From Pectinophora gossypiella (lineage: Eukaryota > Arthropoda > Insecta > Lepidoptera > Gelechiidae): DNA of 64,000 nucleotides. The notes below the pieces were generated by a model, which saw only the letters and a list, made by a program, of their open reading frames with translations, was not told where the DNA came from and made no database searches. Shown here one piece after another: positions 20,812 through 34,200 of the stretch. The position numbers were made by a program, and so were the translations under genes. Numbering within the stretch: position 1 is the first letter of the stretch; every line of letters starts with the position of its first letter. The stretch is from positions 7,254,001 through 7,318,000 of the forward strand of contig NC_065408.1 in the NCBI RefSeq assembly GCF_024362695.1, given 5' to 3'.

Positions 20812-23800
20812 TCAGGAGTCGGACTCCTCCCGCGCCTCGGGGACCTGGCGAATTTCAGACGATGCTCATTTATTACCAGCCATCGGGATACGTAGTGCCA
20901 TTTGGAGTCAATAACCCTGAATGTTATGGTTAATATGGATATAACTACGAGATTACATTACATTATAATTTACATTATTAGACTCGGCCGAAACCCTCCT
21001 ATAACTACACACTGAATTCGTCAGGCCAGCTTTATTGTGTGCCGTGTGACCGGACCTTCAAGTCGAAGGTCGGTTTCGCCAGCCACTTCCGAGCCCACCA
21101 CAACAACGACCTGGGATAGATATTTAGGAGTCGCCGTCGCCGGATACGGCGACTCGATATAGACGACATGATGATGACGTTATAATATTGTCATCTTGTA
21201 TTAAATAAAAGTAAACTGTTTGAGATATTATAAGTACAGTCCTACTAATATTATAAATGTGAAGATTTGATAATCGAGACAAACAGTTAAGACAAAAATA
21301 TACACAAAAAAAAAAATACTAAAATAATTTACAGAATAAAAGTAAATGTTTAATAAAAATTCGAATATTGTGTTTCGAGATTCAAGATTTGGGAGGCATT
21401 ATCCATGTTAAGACAAATCTCGCAAATGGTACTGCCTATCCCGATCACTGTTTATTACATTACTGCTTCAATTTTATATTTTTATCTTATAACTAGGACA
21501 GTGGTGCTCATTCCAGCAGACACCTAGCTCTTAATTTTATTTTAAGTTATACTTGTCATTTTCTTAGTCCAGCGAAAAGGAAAGAGATGGATGATTGACA
21601 GCTTATAGAATGAGTGAATGAAATAATAACCCGGACGAATCAAATAGGTAAATAGGCAACCCGTTCGACGTGTGCTGACAACTTAATTCTGCCGGGTTTT
21701 TCTCTTTATGTTTGCAGAAAGGAATTGGGTTGTATACTAGGTTCAAGATAAATTATGAATTTCTCATTACTAAATAAAGACAGACCTAAAACTAACGAAA
21801 AACATTTTATTTTTTCTATCTCTCTTCTATTTAAGAATTTTAATCAAGAAAAACGTAAAAATAAGTGCGTTTACGTTATGTTACGTTTAAACATTTTATC
21901 AAGTTTTTGGATGACATCACATTATGCTTTTTCAAACAAATTCTATAGTAATTTCGTGTTTTGACGTTTAGTAAAAAGTAACTGATTTGACTAATTGGAT
22001 ACTGGCCTATTTACAGCCGTATGTATTACTACATGAAGAACTAGAGGGGGAAGGCGGTAAAAAATAGGTCACGAAGTATGGATATGTTGCGTTACGTCTT
22101 ACGGACCCAAATCGGGAGTGGGGTACGTAGTATAATTACTTATTCTATGGGTGGGGTTAAATAGCACGGGGCAGAGAGTGTCCCTTCTATAAGTAATATT
22201 ATTGTTTATGGTCATGAACTACAAACCTCATTCTTGGTGATCTCCACATTGAAGTAGAGGAACTTATCCGGCTCGCAGTGGCGGTTCTTGACGCGGAGGA
22301 AGTTGAGCGCCTGGTCCAGCGTGAGGTGGAAGCAGTCCTGCCGGCTCACGTTTAACGACGAGCACTCCAGGTCGCAGTGCGTTGTGCGTGTGTACATCAA
22401 CTTGCGAGAGTTGTGTTGACCGATGAGCGTCACCTAAACGAGGCAGTTCACACTATGAGATTTCAATTAGGGTAGAGTTGTGACAATTAGCGAAACATAT
22501 AAAAACTAATTTAATTATGTACCTTTCAAAGTATCATGAAAACCATCTGAATAATTATTGATACCCCATATCGTCACATTATAGAAAAACCACGTAAGCG
22601 TTTTTTCGAAAAATCACATTTGGATGTGTTTTTTTTAAACCGAAACCTCGCAATAGACAAGCTAGTTTCAATCCATGTAAAAAAAATATGGGTTCAATTT
22701 GACCCGGATTTAAATTAGTTGAAAGAAATCGATGTTTTGTTTGAAAAGATGTTTTCGTGGTTTTCTCTACGGCGTCGATATCCATACATTGTTTTAAGTT
22801 TACGCGGTTATTATCATAATTAATATTTGTCGATATCCATGTTCAATAAAGACATTTTTATTTTTAGTCTGTGAATACATTGACCTTTTAAATTGAAAAC
22901 TTTACCTCATAATTGTACTGGTTGGCATTACACTTGGGTCCGAGGTATGCGACGTAGACAACGACGCCCCACGTGCGGATGTCGACGTCAACGCGCAAGT
23001 GAAATATTTGGTGTAACGCCATGATAATCCAGTTGTCATGCTGTTCAGAGTTCACCTTCATTGCGAACTTGTGCTTGCGACCAATCTTCACCATAGACAA
23101 GTGCTTGTTCTGCAATGACAAACAATACAATAAAAACATATTGTAAAAACTCAATATATATAACAACTTCATGAGACATATGAAGAAGTATACCTGGAAG
23201 TGATGCGAGAGCTCATGGAAGGCGATGCCGGCGCGGTCGGTGCAGGCGGGCGCGACGCAGCGGTAGCGGCGCGCGGCGCATGACGCCTCGTGCGTGTTGC
23301 GGCGGCGCAGGCGCAGGTCGCGCCCGCAGCCGTGCCGGCACGGGTAGCGCAGCATCTCCGCCACCTGGACACACACGCCACAAAACATATATACTGTACC
23401 TTCCTATCTTTGTATGTTTTCTAACTTTAAGCTTCATAAAAATATCTTTAACGCTTGAAATCGTTGTACATATTCGTCGAAAAGAAAAGGGACGAATAAA
23501 TAACATGCGTAAGATTTATGGATTACATGTTGGACAGGTTGCATATGAGCGAGATGCCTATCTAATTCGCTCGGATTATTCATTTTAAAATGAACATCTG
23601 CCAATCATCCGTCCGTTTCCTTTTTGGCGGATAAGAAAATGACAGGTACAACTTAAAATAAAATTAGATAGCTGGAATTAGCACCAATATCTTATAAAAT
23701 AAAATGATCTTAATACTAACGCTCTCCATAGCGCGGTTCCTGACGGAAGAGAAGGCGGTGCGGCAGACGGGGCAGGAGGCTAGCCGCGCGCGGCAGCGGC

Positions 23801-26800
23801 CGCACACCAGGTGCCCGCGGCGGCACTGCGTCATCGGCGGCTCCATCCACTCCAGGCACACCGGGCACTCCAGCACGCGGAGCAGGTTCTACATCAACAA
23901 TAACATCATCTCCCTAGCGTTATCCCCTTTTTTCACAGGGTACGTTTACGTAGCCTGAAGATTTGACGGGTTTTTGTAGAAGCGACTGCCTGTCCGACTT
24001 TCCAACCCGCAAAGGTAAAACCAGCCCAATACAGATTAGGTCACAAACCTCCGAAACGCATCTCTGATGTTTTCTTTCACCACGTGCAACACACAATAGT
24101 ACCGATACACAGTTCTAATTTTAATAAATTCTAGACGTAAAAAAAAAGTTTATTAGGTAAAACCTACGCCACACACGACGACGACGACGTGTTACTTTTG
24201 GATAAAGAAGTATACAGAATAACTTAAAATTACTGACCTGGTTGAATTCTTTCACCGTACAGGGATCAATATTATCTTCATCAGCTGAAAGCAAAGGATT
24301 TGCATAATTAAAAGTAAAACCGTTTAATAAAAGACAAGTATTTTCTTCTTAAATTATGATTCATTAAATAAATACTTACATTCTCTTTTACGTTTGACTC
24401 CTTGCTGTTGTGGAGCGTCATCACTTGCTGAGCTCGTGTTTGCCACAGCATGCTCCTAGGAAAAAATAAGTAAGTATTGAATGAATGAATAAATAAACAC
24501 TATTGCACACACAAACAGAAAACTACAAGGAAAAACTAAAAGTGGGCAAATGCGGCCTTATCGCGATCTCTTTTAGACAGCCTTCGATAAAGGATAAATA
24601 TAAATACTTATTATTATAGGTAATTTACATATATTGAACATATTCGCCGATACAATAGGTATTTCATTAAATACGGTTACGATCCGCATGCAGACTTCGC
24701 GATTGAAGTTTAAACTATGTCCGTGGGGGGTGAGGTAAACCTGGCTTAGACGATGGTGGGGAGCGGAGAATTCCAATTTGTTTTTCTGTGATTTGGCCGC
24801 TATAACGAATTAAAAATAGCTTCATTAGAATGACAACAGAATAGATAGTGTAAAGCCCAGTGAAAGAGGAAAATGTCCTGACAACTGTAATTCCAAACAA
24901 GCTATGTTTAATAGCGCTAAAGTAAAAATCATAAAAGTAGACCATTTTGTCAGCTGTAAACAGAAGCCACTATGACGATCTTGTGACGTAGCGAGTAGGC
25001 GCCGCTACTTCAAAAGCGCATCCCTGATGTCGGGCAGCAGCGGTATCAGTACTGGTTGGCTAGAACATCACCGATTGAAAAATTGGTCGGTGTACGGTCA
25101 CGAGCATTAATATGTATACACTTTGGTACCATGTCACATTAACTTTTTTGACAAATTGAACTGTAAGTGTCACAAAAATTCAAATATGTTAGTGCGACAG
25201 AGTCCTAAAGTGGGTACATTATATTGCTCATGACTGAACTGCGGAACGGAAGGCGATTGGGGCAACCACCGTTCTACAATCCCTATCTATGGAGTATTGA
25301 AGGCGATTACTCCACCGACAAGAGCGCAGCTCTTAAATAAAGAGAGAAACAGTAGCCAGTATGGAAATAATAGTATTATGGCTAATGAAGCAAAGATAAA
25401 AGAGATGTGTATTGTGTTTAAGACATAGGCGTGATAGGCAATAGGCGTGGGCGTGAGTGATAGTAAAGAATTATATACCTCATTAGGCGAGTGGTCATCG
25501 GAGCGGGCGACGATGTTGTTCTCGTTAGGCTGCGGCGGCGGGTCGGTCCCCACGTCGATCTCAACTATCTCCTCCTCTAGCGATACGCCCGACACGTTGT
25601 GCGATCCACCTGATACAGTCAATGCTCCGTTACAACCTTAGGATCCGCTTACACTATCAGTATTCCATCAGTCGTCATCGACACTCTGATGGAAGATTAT
25701 CACTCAAAGAAAAATTTACCTTATTAACTCTAGTTAACGGATGATTATTTGTATTATTATTTTTTATCCATCGTCAGTCAGTGGGTTATACAAGACTGTT
25801 ACTTACTTTTCATTAACTCATTGAAAATACAATCATGGCTATTCGGAAGAGCCTCCCTGAGTGACGCGAAGGTGGCCAACAAATGCTTTCGCCACGATAA
25901 CGAAGTTAAATTCAATTTTGTTACGAATTGTTGTGTTGTGTTTTGTTGTTTGTGTGTTGTGTTGTTTTGTTTGTTGAGTTTTGTTTTGTTGTTGTTTTGT
26001 TTTGTTGTGTGTTGTTTGTTGTTTGTGTTGTGTTTTGTTTGCTATATATTACTATTTTAATGTAAGGTTTTCTTTTACCTTCGCCTGTTTCTGACTCCAT
26101 GCCAGTATCATTCCTGTTGTTAGGTTCTGTCAATGAGCTCTCATCTGGGAGGACCAATTCTATAATTAAATAAACAGCTGTTTATTTTCATATAACAACC
26201 AATAATGTACAATGTAGGAAGGTACATAACATAACATAAGATCTCGACTTTATTCCCAAATAGGGTAGTCAGAGGTACAACCATCTGAACTAAGTATCCA
26301 GGTTTCTGTTAGACCAACGTTGAGCCATATCGCCGTCTTTATGGTCTCTAATGGTACTCTCTAATAATGGTTGGTGAAAATAGCACTTAAGAGAATAACT
26401 CATTGGTGCAATTCCGGTACCGGGATCGAACCGGTGACACACATGAAATCTAAAAATTCCTGTAGAAAAACCCTCCCAATACTGTATGGTTTGAGGTTAA
26501 AAGTTAAGTAACTTCACACTCACCATCTAATTCATCAGATTGGTCTAAGTTAACAGTTTGAACGTTAGACTCGATGCCTCCTAATGATCCCGGGCTGATA
26601 GGCAGAGAGGGGTCGGCCAGGGGTCGCCAGATGCCTCTGTTCGCCTCTTCAGTGTCTACCATCACTGCCTCAGTAAGCGTGGGGTTCACTATAATGAGTC
26701 GTCAATTAATTACACATACGACAAGACAGCACATGTTCCTGAGCGTGAAGTAGTAATAGCCCAGTCAGTACTGTGCTCTTGTTTTAAGAAGCCTAGACGA

Positions 26801-29520
26801 AAACGGAGTACAACCCCAACATTACTAATAGAAATAAGGTTTTATCATGAAAGCCTGTATATGGTCGAGAAGAAATTCGAAGGCGTATTTCATTACCGTA
26901 GATGCACGCAGACCGAAGTTGAGCCCATTATCCGCACGTAGTGTAGTGAACATCCCTGCTAAAATGCATGTTGATGATGAAAATAAACCGCTATCTAATG
27001 AAGACAACTGGTCAAATTTGGCATACTGCAACTACATTCCGTACCATTTCTGGCAGATTGTGATGAATGACGCGGCAAATTCCTTCTCGATCTGGCTTTG
27101 ATAAGCGCCGTGACGTTGTTTGAGAGCGCGACTGATGGCGTGGAGTATATTGAGTCTCTGCTATTTCGAGCTGAACTGCCTGTTAAAGTGAAATTTCAGT
27201 ATCATTACTAGAATTTGCTTATATTTTATGAAGCTCGCAGGCACACTATAAAATATGTTCAGTGGTTGTAACTTGTCTTTTAAAAAGTAAAATAAACCGA
27301 CTATTGTTGCTCCATTTTGTCGGTTGTTTAGTTTTGCATAATGTTAGTAATTATTCAAGTTAATTCGCGTTAAGGCAACGTTTTACTATGTTAGGATAAG
27401 GGTGACTTTTATTAAGCGGAAATATTGCCTAAGTGAAAACGGGAAGGACTATCATAACATTTTTGAGTAAAGTGAATCTTAGTAGTCTGTAGTCCCGTTT
27501 CACCAAGGCAATGGGTTACACTACACTAACGTCGCTCGCTGCGCGGGATAGCGTAGAGGTGTGACCCGCTTCTACTCGCGCGGTAGTTGTTGAGGTTCCG
27601 GTTGAGTCGGCGGAAGGCGAAGATGCGCTGGACGTCCAACGCTGCGTTATTGCGGTTGGTAGAGGCGGAAGAACGCTCGCCTCGCCCTTCCGATGAATGC
27701 GACGGCCGCGAAACTAAAGACAGCGGCACCTCTAGCCTGGAACTGTATTATATTATTTATGTAGTTAATAGCCGCTGGTGCAAGCGTGTTTTGAAGTGGA
27801 GGCCGCGTCTAAGGAAACGCCGTGTGAGCCGACCCCAGACAAGATGCCGGGACGACTTGCAGAACGTGGCTTGAAGCGTCTGGAGTCGTAAGGCTGGGGA
27901 TATGGCTTGGTGGCGCGCATTGGAGGGGCCTATGTCCAGCAGTGGACTGCAATGGGATGATGATGATGAATAGCCGCAGAATATGTAGATAGAAAAAATA
28001 TTATATTGAGCACACTATGGCACACTGGTAGTTTTGATTACATACAGTAACATAATAATATGAAAATACAAAGGAAATTTCTAAGAGTTCTTACCTGTTT
28101 CTAGGAACACTAATAGCTGACATTCTGTGAGGATTGCTCAGGGACAAAGACCAGAAGAGCTGACTCCTCCTTGGGGACGATTGGGAAGGTGCCGACGTTG
28201 GTGGAGGTTGAGCTGCAGTAAAATATAATATTAATAACAAGAACACTTATCAGTATTTAAAGCAAATGATGCAGGTGTGAAAGAGTGCTGGGAAAAACAC
28301 ATATGCATTATTTTAATAAATTAATTTGAAAGCAATGGAAACAAAGATTTTTTTTTAATAAATTGAAAAAAAAATAGTCTTTCCAATTAAATTAAATCTA
28401 CTTTACCACTAGTTCCAGGTGCATCAGATCCATTTCCACGATTTGACATCTCTTGTTCATTGCGAGCTCTTCTCACAGAAAACTCAGGAACTGCCTGAGA
28501 TCTCTCAGTTTCATCATCATCTGTGATATACATAAGTACTTTATTATTTTTTTATAAAAAGTTAATAGATTGCTGGTTGGAATAATGTGACAAAAAAATA
28601 GTAAGAAGGTATGTTGCATTTGAATACTGCTTATTCATAGCATAGATAGCACCACGGGAGGCAGTAGCCAATAGCCATATTCAGACATTCCCCTCTGCTA
28701 ACCTATGTCCCCCAGGACAGCTAGTTCTACAGTCCGCGGAGGTCCGTGTTGCTCTATGATATTATATGATGAGTGTTTATCGCTATACTTACAAGCTATT
28801 TTCTAAAGCATGCTTCTTTATACAAAAACTCTATGCTGACACACTACAATGGCTGTTTTGGCATTATAGAGTAGGTATAGCAATTTGCTTCATAATATAC
28901 TGTTATAAATTAATTCAAAAATTTATGAACCCAATAAAGTACAGGTTTTTGCTCCTGTAGTGTAGTTATTAAGTAATATGAAACTTGAAGCAGAAGCTAG
29001 TTTAGGTGTAATAGCATTTTGAATACACCTTACATTTGGTAGGTAAACGTAATTTATGATTTAATCATAAATTTTATTGACCCTCGATTGGCACATGTTT
29101 ACGCAATTGCAACGTAGTTGTGTACACACAAAAAAAATAGTGTAAACAATTCATGTAGGCCAAAATTAATGTCCCAGAAACTCAGCGGGTATCGAAACTT
29201 TTAATGATTGCAAAATCATTACAACAGAAGAAGAAAAACATTACAGAAGCAGATCTAGTGAGTGATCTTGTATGTAAACAAAGATGTAGGTATTTAGCAT
29301 CCATACTTAGAAGGAAAGAAAGATATTTACAACGACCTTTAAATCTACTAAATGTATTATGTGAAATATTGCTATAATTGATTGCAAATACTTATAATAA
29401 AATCGTACAATAAGTCTAAGGTAGTACATAAGTACCTACCTACATAAAAACGTACCTGAACTCCAAGGGTACTCCGTTATCCCTAAAGACTTCTTCAAGC
29501 TCTCCTTCCTATTGCTCATT
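20812..29520 (-). CDS. SIAH/SINA-type RING E3 ubiquitin ligase with long N-terminal extension, 14 exons
   Basis: Exons in transcript order (minus): 29520-29457, 28520-28407, 28212-28095, 27736-27531, 26688-26524, 26159-26079, 25609-25479, 24455-24380, 24284-24238, 23888-23721, 23364-23194, 23109-22906, 22433-22227, 20844-20812; 594 aa with consistent phases. Residues 1-334 are low-complexity, Ser/Glu-rich and not recognised. Residues about 335-390 carry a C3HC4 RING (CPVCLEWM, CRRGH, CGRC, CPVC) followed by RNRAMES, as in SINA proteins. Residues 391-447 form the SIAH-type Cys/His zinc finger (YPCRHGCGRDL…HEASC…HELSHHF). Residues 448-584 look like a divergent substrate-binding domain. The role is RING-dependent ubiquitin transfer to bound substrates. 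It is too divergent to call sina itself. The last exon codes only ten residues (VPEAREESDS) and is the weakest join. Confidence 0.82.
20930..21190 (+). mobile_element. LINE 3' fragment with C2H2 tail (in SIAH-like intron 13)
   Basis: The plus strand encodes GQLYCVPCDRTFKSKVGFAS followed by HFRAHH, a CCHH finger of the kind found at the C-terminus of many insect LINE polyproteins. A stop follows at about 21117, then a short GC hairpin (gtcgccg…cggcgac) and an ATGATGATG tail typical of LINE 3' ends. No upstream RT remains. Confidence 0.5.
21505..21670. repeat. MITE family A, degraded partial copy
   Basis: Carries the family A terminal motif (ATTCCAGCAGACACC … TAATTTTATTTTAAGTTATAC … GAAAAGGAAAGAGATGGATG) seen complete at 36053-36366. 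The second arm is lost. Lies in SIAH-like intron 13. Confidence 0.6.
23560..23688. repeat. MITE family A, right-arm copy
   Basis: Contains the right terminal arm (CATCCGTCCGTTTCC…GGCGGATAAGAAAATGACAG … TAAAATAAAATTAGATAGC … GGAATTAGCACCA). Lies in SIAH-like intron 10. Confidence 0.6.
25085..25240 (-). repeat. Dispersed repeat B, inverted relative to 37871-38030
   Basis: Shares, in reverse orientation, 'cagtcatgagcaatat', 'tgtacccactttag', 'gtcgcacta', 'gttaatgtgaca' and 'gtgtatacatatta' with 37871-38030. About 155 bp, no ORF. Confidence 0.65.
25925..26045. repeat. GTTTT/GTTGT low-complexity tract
   Basis: About 120 bp composed almost only of G and T, in SIAH-like intron 6. It produces spurious ORFs on both strands. 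Confidence 0.85.
26225..26455 (-). repeat. tRNA-derived SINE-like copy (minus)
   Basis: On the minus strand a pol III box B-like GGTTCGATCCCGGTACCGG is followed by a body containing 'ttttcaccaacc' and 'cgttggtctaacagaaacc'. The same body appears at 51715-51935, and in part at 57810-57905 and 19540-19625. Confidence 0.55.
27775..27973 (+). mobile_element. RTE-like LINE 3' end fragment
   Basis: The plus strand carries traces of an RTE C-terminus (RPQTRCRDDLQNVA, then MAWWRALEGPM in a near frame) and ends in ATGATGATGATGA. It begins close to the 5' side of SIAH-like exon 4 (minus strand), so a transposon fragment abuts the acceptor region. Confidence 0.6.
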
Positions 29521-31218
29521 TTCACTCGTTACAGTCACTTTGCATTTATGCAGAAATGATCTTACGAATTTATAGCATTACGTTATTATAACTCAAAACA
29601 GTTTCTTCTCAGCTCTGTCTGATACACACAAAAACGTACGTACCTACCTAGTGATTGATTACAATTACAATAATACATACCCCAGTGACAAAGACAAAAA
29701 CACAAATCCCATAGAGTGGTATTACATCTTTCAATCATTCATCAATCATAACTTACAATTCAAAGAAAATTCGACCTTATTTTTATTTCAATGTGATCGT
29801 TTACGTCTACAATAGGGTCGTATGTGGATCGTATGCTGATTGACGGAATATCGTGGTTTCACCCGTCTTACCACGGTTTTACTGACACAAAGACCAAGTA
29901 CTGAAAATCAAAGACCTCTACTGAAAATATAACCCCAACCCCCTCCGGTTGATTGAGGGGAGGCCTGAGTCCAGCAGTGGGACGTATATAGGCTGTTCAT
30001 GTTATGTTTTTACCAGGCTAGTCTGAATGTAGAACACTTAGAGCTGTATTTCTTGTTCGAAGCGTGTGTAATATCGACGGATTGCTTATCATCTAATGCC
30101 ACCATAGACTGCCACTATAAGGGCGTTTTCGCACTACCTACTCTGATTCTCATCCGACTCGAGCTTAAATAGAGTAATGAAATACCATAAATAATGCAAG
30201 GTATTATAAATGATAATAATAATAATAATATAATATATAATATCTTTATTTCGTACCATTAAAGCCTTAAATATATGACAATATTTGTTTACATTTATAA
30301 ATGTGTAGTTACAGGCTGTGACATAATTGATATGAGTCGGCTGTTATCCCTAAAAGTTTTTAAAACTGAGCTATGGATACCAGCTACCATCCAAATGACG
30401 AATAATGACGTTGTTGAAATGATGAAGTCTTTTTGTAATTATTTCTTTTTATTTTGGTGCAATAAAGTGTATTTGTATTGTAAATGTTGAACCTAAGGGC
30501 TTACTACATTATCCAATCTATCGGGAGCTTGATTTGAATCAGGCAGCCGAATGCGCCATTTTTTATTAGTTTAAAAACGTCATCTGTATATTTTTTTTTT
30601 TTTTTTTTTGTTTTTCCCCGAAGGGTAAGGCATAGGGAACTATGCCCATACAGCCATGTCTTATGTATTTTTTTTTTCTTGATGATTAATGAAATGATGA
30701 AAGGTGATGAATGATGATGATGAAACCTAAGCCCCCACCCTCGAAGTAGACTCCTACTCCGAACCCCAAACGAATTAACTCAAAAGTCCGCATAAACTTT
30801 TGAGTTATGAAGCGGCTTCCCGGCACGAAGCGAAAATAGGCAGATACACTTTGTTCATTGAATACTCCAATACAATAACACTCGCGAATGTCTTCTGACT
30901 AACTTAATGCGATCATTAACCACAAAACACCACTTCGTATTAATTATTTAGATTACTCAATGAAGAAAGCAACTGTCCCGTTCCCGTCTCCCGCCGAAAA
31001 GCCCGTCATCTGTATAGTATTGGTAATCGACTTCCACAAAATCGATTTATGTTACTATCATTCACTCTCACGACTCTCAATCATTCATTTTGTGTCCCGC
31101 CGCCCGCCGCCCCCGATCGCCATCATTTTCTTTTTAATCTGTTGCGTGTGACGACAAGCGGCGTTTATTCGACGCTGCGCTAAAATTATTGAGTATTTTT
31201 TAAATATAGGGCCTGAAA
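29521..31218. other. Divergent intergenic region between the SIAH-like gene and Nopp140
   Basis: 1.7 kb between two head-to-head start codons, so it should hold both promoters. It contains a LINE 3' scrap (about 29935-30010, 'aggcctgagtccagcagtggga'), an AAT microsatellite (about 30213-30240) and dispersed repeat C (30600-30980). A GC-rich stretch at about 31090-31170 is the best candidate for the Nopp140 start region. Just before the Nopp140 ATG, AAATATAG at 31203-31210 could be an acceptor of a 5' UTR intron. Confidence 0.5.
30600..30985. repeat. Dispersed repeat C, copy 1
   Basis: Starts with a poly-T run, then CCCCGAAGGGTAAGGCA and 'gggaactatgcccatacagccat', and ends near 'aatgaagaaagcaactgtcccgttcccg'. 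It matches 42863-43480 over its length apart from a nested insertion there, and 43592-43655 in part. Confidence 0.75.
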
Positions 31219-34200
31219 ATGGGTGATCAACCTGAAATACAAACCGAAGCACTATCGTTAGTTCATCAATTTCTCCTCACAGTCGACAAACAATTGGCTC
31301 AAGAGTTACTGAAGAAGACCAAAGCGGTAAGTTCACAACCATGCTAACCAAAGACCACGTGTGGTTCGCCACATGTGCTCAATCAGGTACAAAGTATAAA
31401 AATGAGATGTTTTGAAGGGAATTAGTTACGTTTTTCGTAGTAATATAAGGTGTGTGTAATTAGTTTTATAACAATATGATATAATTTTTATATCAACCTC
31501 AATGCAAAAGTCACACGTGAAGGACTACACTTAGTAGTGTGGTGAAGTGAACTACTAGGGCTGTAAACTTACAGAATGACGCATGTTTAAATGTATAATA
31601 AACAGAACATACATTTTTCATTACAGAAACCTCGTGCAAAGACCCTACCATCATTTATAGACATTCTACAATGGTATAAGAAATTAAAATGGTAAGTTGT
31701 TTTTAAAAGTCTTCAGGTATATATTATTTATGAAATCATACTATGCTGAGTTTATTAAATTAAAATGGAATGTTATTGAAATTTCAGTTCTGATGATGTC
31801 AAATCTGATAAAGAGCCACCAAAGAAGGCAGCACCTCAAGTTAATGGAAAAGTTCCAATCAAATCTGCCTTAAATAAAAAATCGAAATCTTCGGATTCTG
31901 ACAGCTCTGAAGATGAAAAGAAACCTGCGCAGGTAATAAAATAAACTTATTTATTTAACTAAATATGTTTAAAAATGATATTATATGATGAAAAATGTTA
32001 CATGATTCTCTGTGATATTACAGCACAATTATTCGTCACTACCTCTGATATAAAAAACACAATTTATATAGAAAAAAATCCGTAAATTCTTTTTACATAA
32101 TGTCATATTTATTACAGGTCAAACCTAAAACTCAAACCCCTCTTAAAAAAGTGGAATCTTCAAGTGACAGTGATAGTAGTGATGATGCTACATCTAAACC
32201 AACAAAACAACCCGTAAAACCTGGAACTCCTAAAGCTGCAGCAAAACCTGTTGTTAAAAAACAAGATTCATCTGATGATTCTGACAGTAGTGAAGATGAG
32301 AAACCTAAACAGCAAAAGCCAGTTGCAAAACCTCAAGCTACCCCAGCGAAACCACCAGTGAAAAATGAGTCTTCTTCGGAGGATAGCAGCGAAGATGAGA
32401 AACCTAAACAGCAAAAGCCGGTTGCAAAACCTCAAGCTACCCCAGCGAAACCACCAGTGAAAAATGAGTCTTCGTCAGAGGATAGTAGTGAAGATGAGAA
32501 ACCTAAACAGCGAAAGCCAGTGGCTAAACCTCAAGCTACCCCAGTGAAACCGCCGGTGAAAAATGAGTCTTCTTCAGAGGATAGCAGTGAAGATGAGAAA
32601 CCTAAACAGCGAAAGCCAGTTGCAAAACCTCAGGCTACCCCAGCAAAACCACCAGTAAAAAATGAGTCTTCTTCAGAGGATAGCAGTGAAGATGAGAAAC
32701 CTAAACAGCAAAAGCCAGTTGCAAAACCGCAAGTTACTCCAGCCAAAAAACAAGCATCATCTGATGACAGCAGTGATGATGATGAGCCAAAGGCCAAACA
32801 ACAGAAAGCAATCCCAGCCAAGGCTACTCCAGGTAAAAAGCAAGACTCGTCCTCGGATGATAGTGATGATTCTGAAGATGAAAAGCCTAAAACTGCAGCT
32901 AAACCTCCTGTTAAACCAACACCTAAGAAGCAGGAGATGTCTGATAGCGATAGCAGTGATGATGAAGATGAGAAATCCAAACAGAAGATTATTCCTAAAC
33001 TTCATCCCACACCAGCGAAACCTGCAGGTAAAGCAAAACCCCAAAAGAAAGACACCTCTTCTGATGATGAGAGCAGTGAGGATGAAAAATCGAAACCAGT
33101 ACAAAAGCAACCTCCTAAACCAGCAGTAAAAGCTACACCTGCAAAAAATGATTCTTCAGAAGATAGTGAAAGTGACAGTGAGGATGAGAAACCTCAGAAG
33201 GCTGTACCAAAACCTACTCCTGCTAAGGCAGTTGCTAAAGTAACATCTAAAAAGGACTCTTCATCGGAAGATGATAGCAGCGACGATGAAACACCTAAGA
33301 CAGTTCACAAATCTCCAGTAAAAACACAACCCAAGCCAGTTGCTAAGAAAGACTCTTCATCCGATGATGACAGCAGTGAAGATGAAAAACCTAAAAAAGC
33401 AGTTCAAAAGGCAACTCCTGCAAAACAAACAAAAAAAGAAGAATCCTCTAGTGAAGAAGATAGTGATGAAGACGATGGTCCTCCAGCAGCTAAAGTTCCT
33501 AAGAAAGCAGAAAAATTCAATCAGGTACAAAAATTTAAATTAGTGTTTTTTTTAATATCCATCTTTAACATAATTACACTTACTACATATTGGAAAATGC
33601 AGAGTTACAAGTTATCAAAAGAAATCTTGCATCCATCCTTTAATACTTTCATTGATTGTTATAGTCATTGGTCCATAACCTCAACCTTTAAGTAACCTTT
33701 CATTCATAACACAACATGGAATCGGGACTCCTCCTATAGACGTGGCGTCAGTGAAGGTGTTAATAACTTTTTTCTTCAACATGTGATAATGGCTTGTTAG
33801 GCTTTCTCCCCGCCCATATGAATTATTGCCGATTACAAGTTGTCCCATTTGTGTTACTTAATTTTACATCTTATTTTATTTCTAGGTTGAAAATGGGTTC
33901 CAAGCTGGCAAGAAAAGGAAAGCTTCAGATGGAGATTCATCAACACCAGCTAAGCGACCTTATAACAACTTTGTAAAGGTATTTTTGGCATATCCTTTTA
34001 TCTATCATAATGAAACATGTATAATAATAACAATGAAGCATACATAATTATCATTACTTACATGTTGCTATGCCTGAAATTTACAATGACAAATGCAGCC
34101 TCTTGTGATATTTGTGACTGAAAAGGATGATGAAAGGCTAGTACCCAATATCTAAGGATATCTGTCATTTGACTTCTGTGAGATATGTAAAGATAAGGAG

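Noticed and set aside
25749..26060. 103-codon Phe/Leu/Cys-rich ORF
   Set aside because: Arises from the GT-rich low-complexity tract in a SIAH-like intron.
27587..27874. 95-codon plus ORF
   Set aside because: First part is the antisense of SIAH-like exon 4; second part is an RTE-like 3' fragment. Not one gene.
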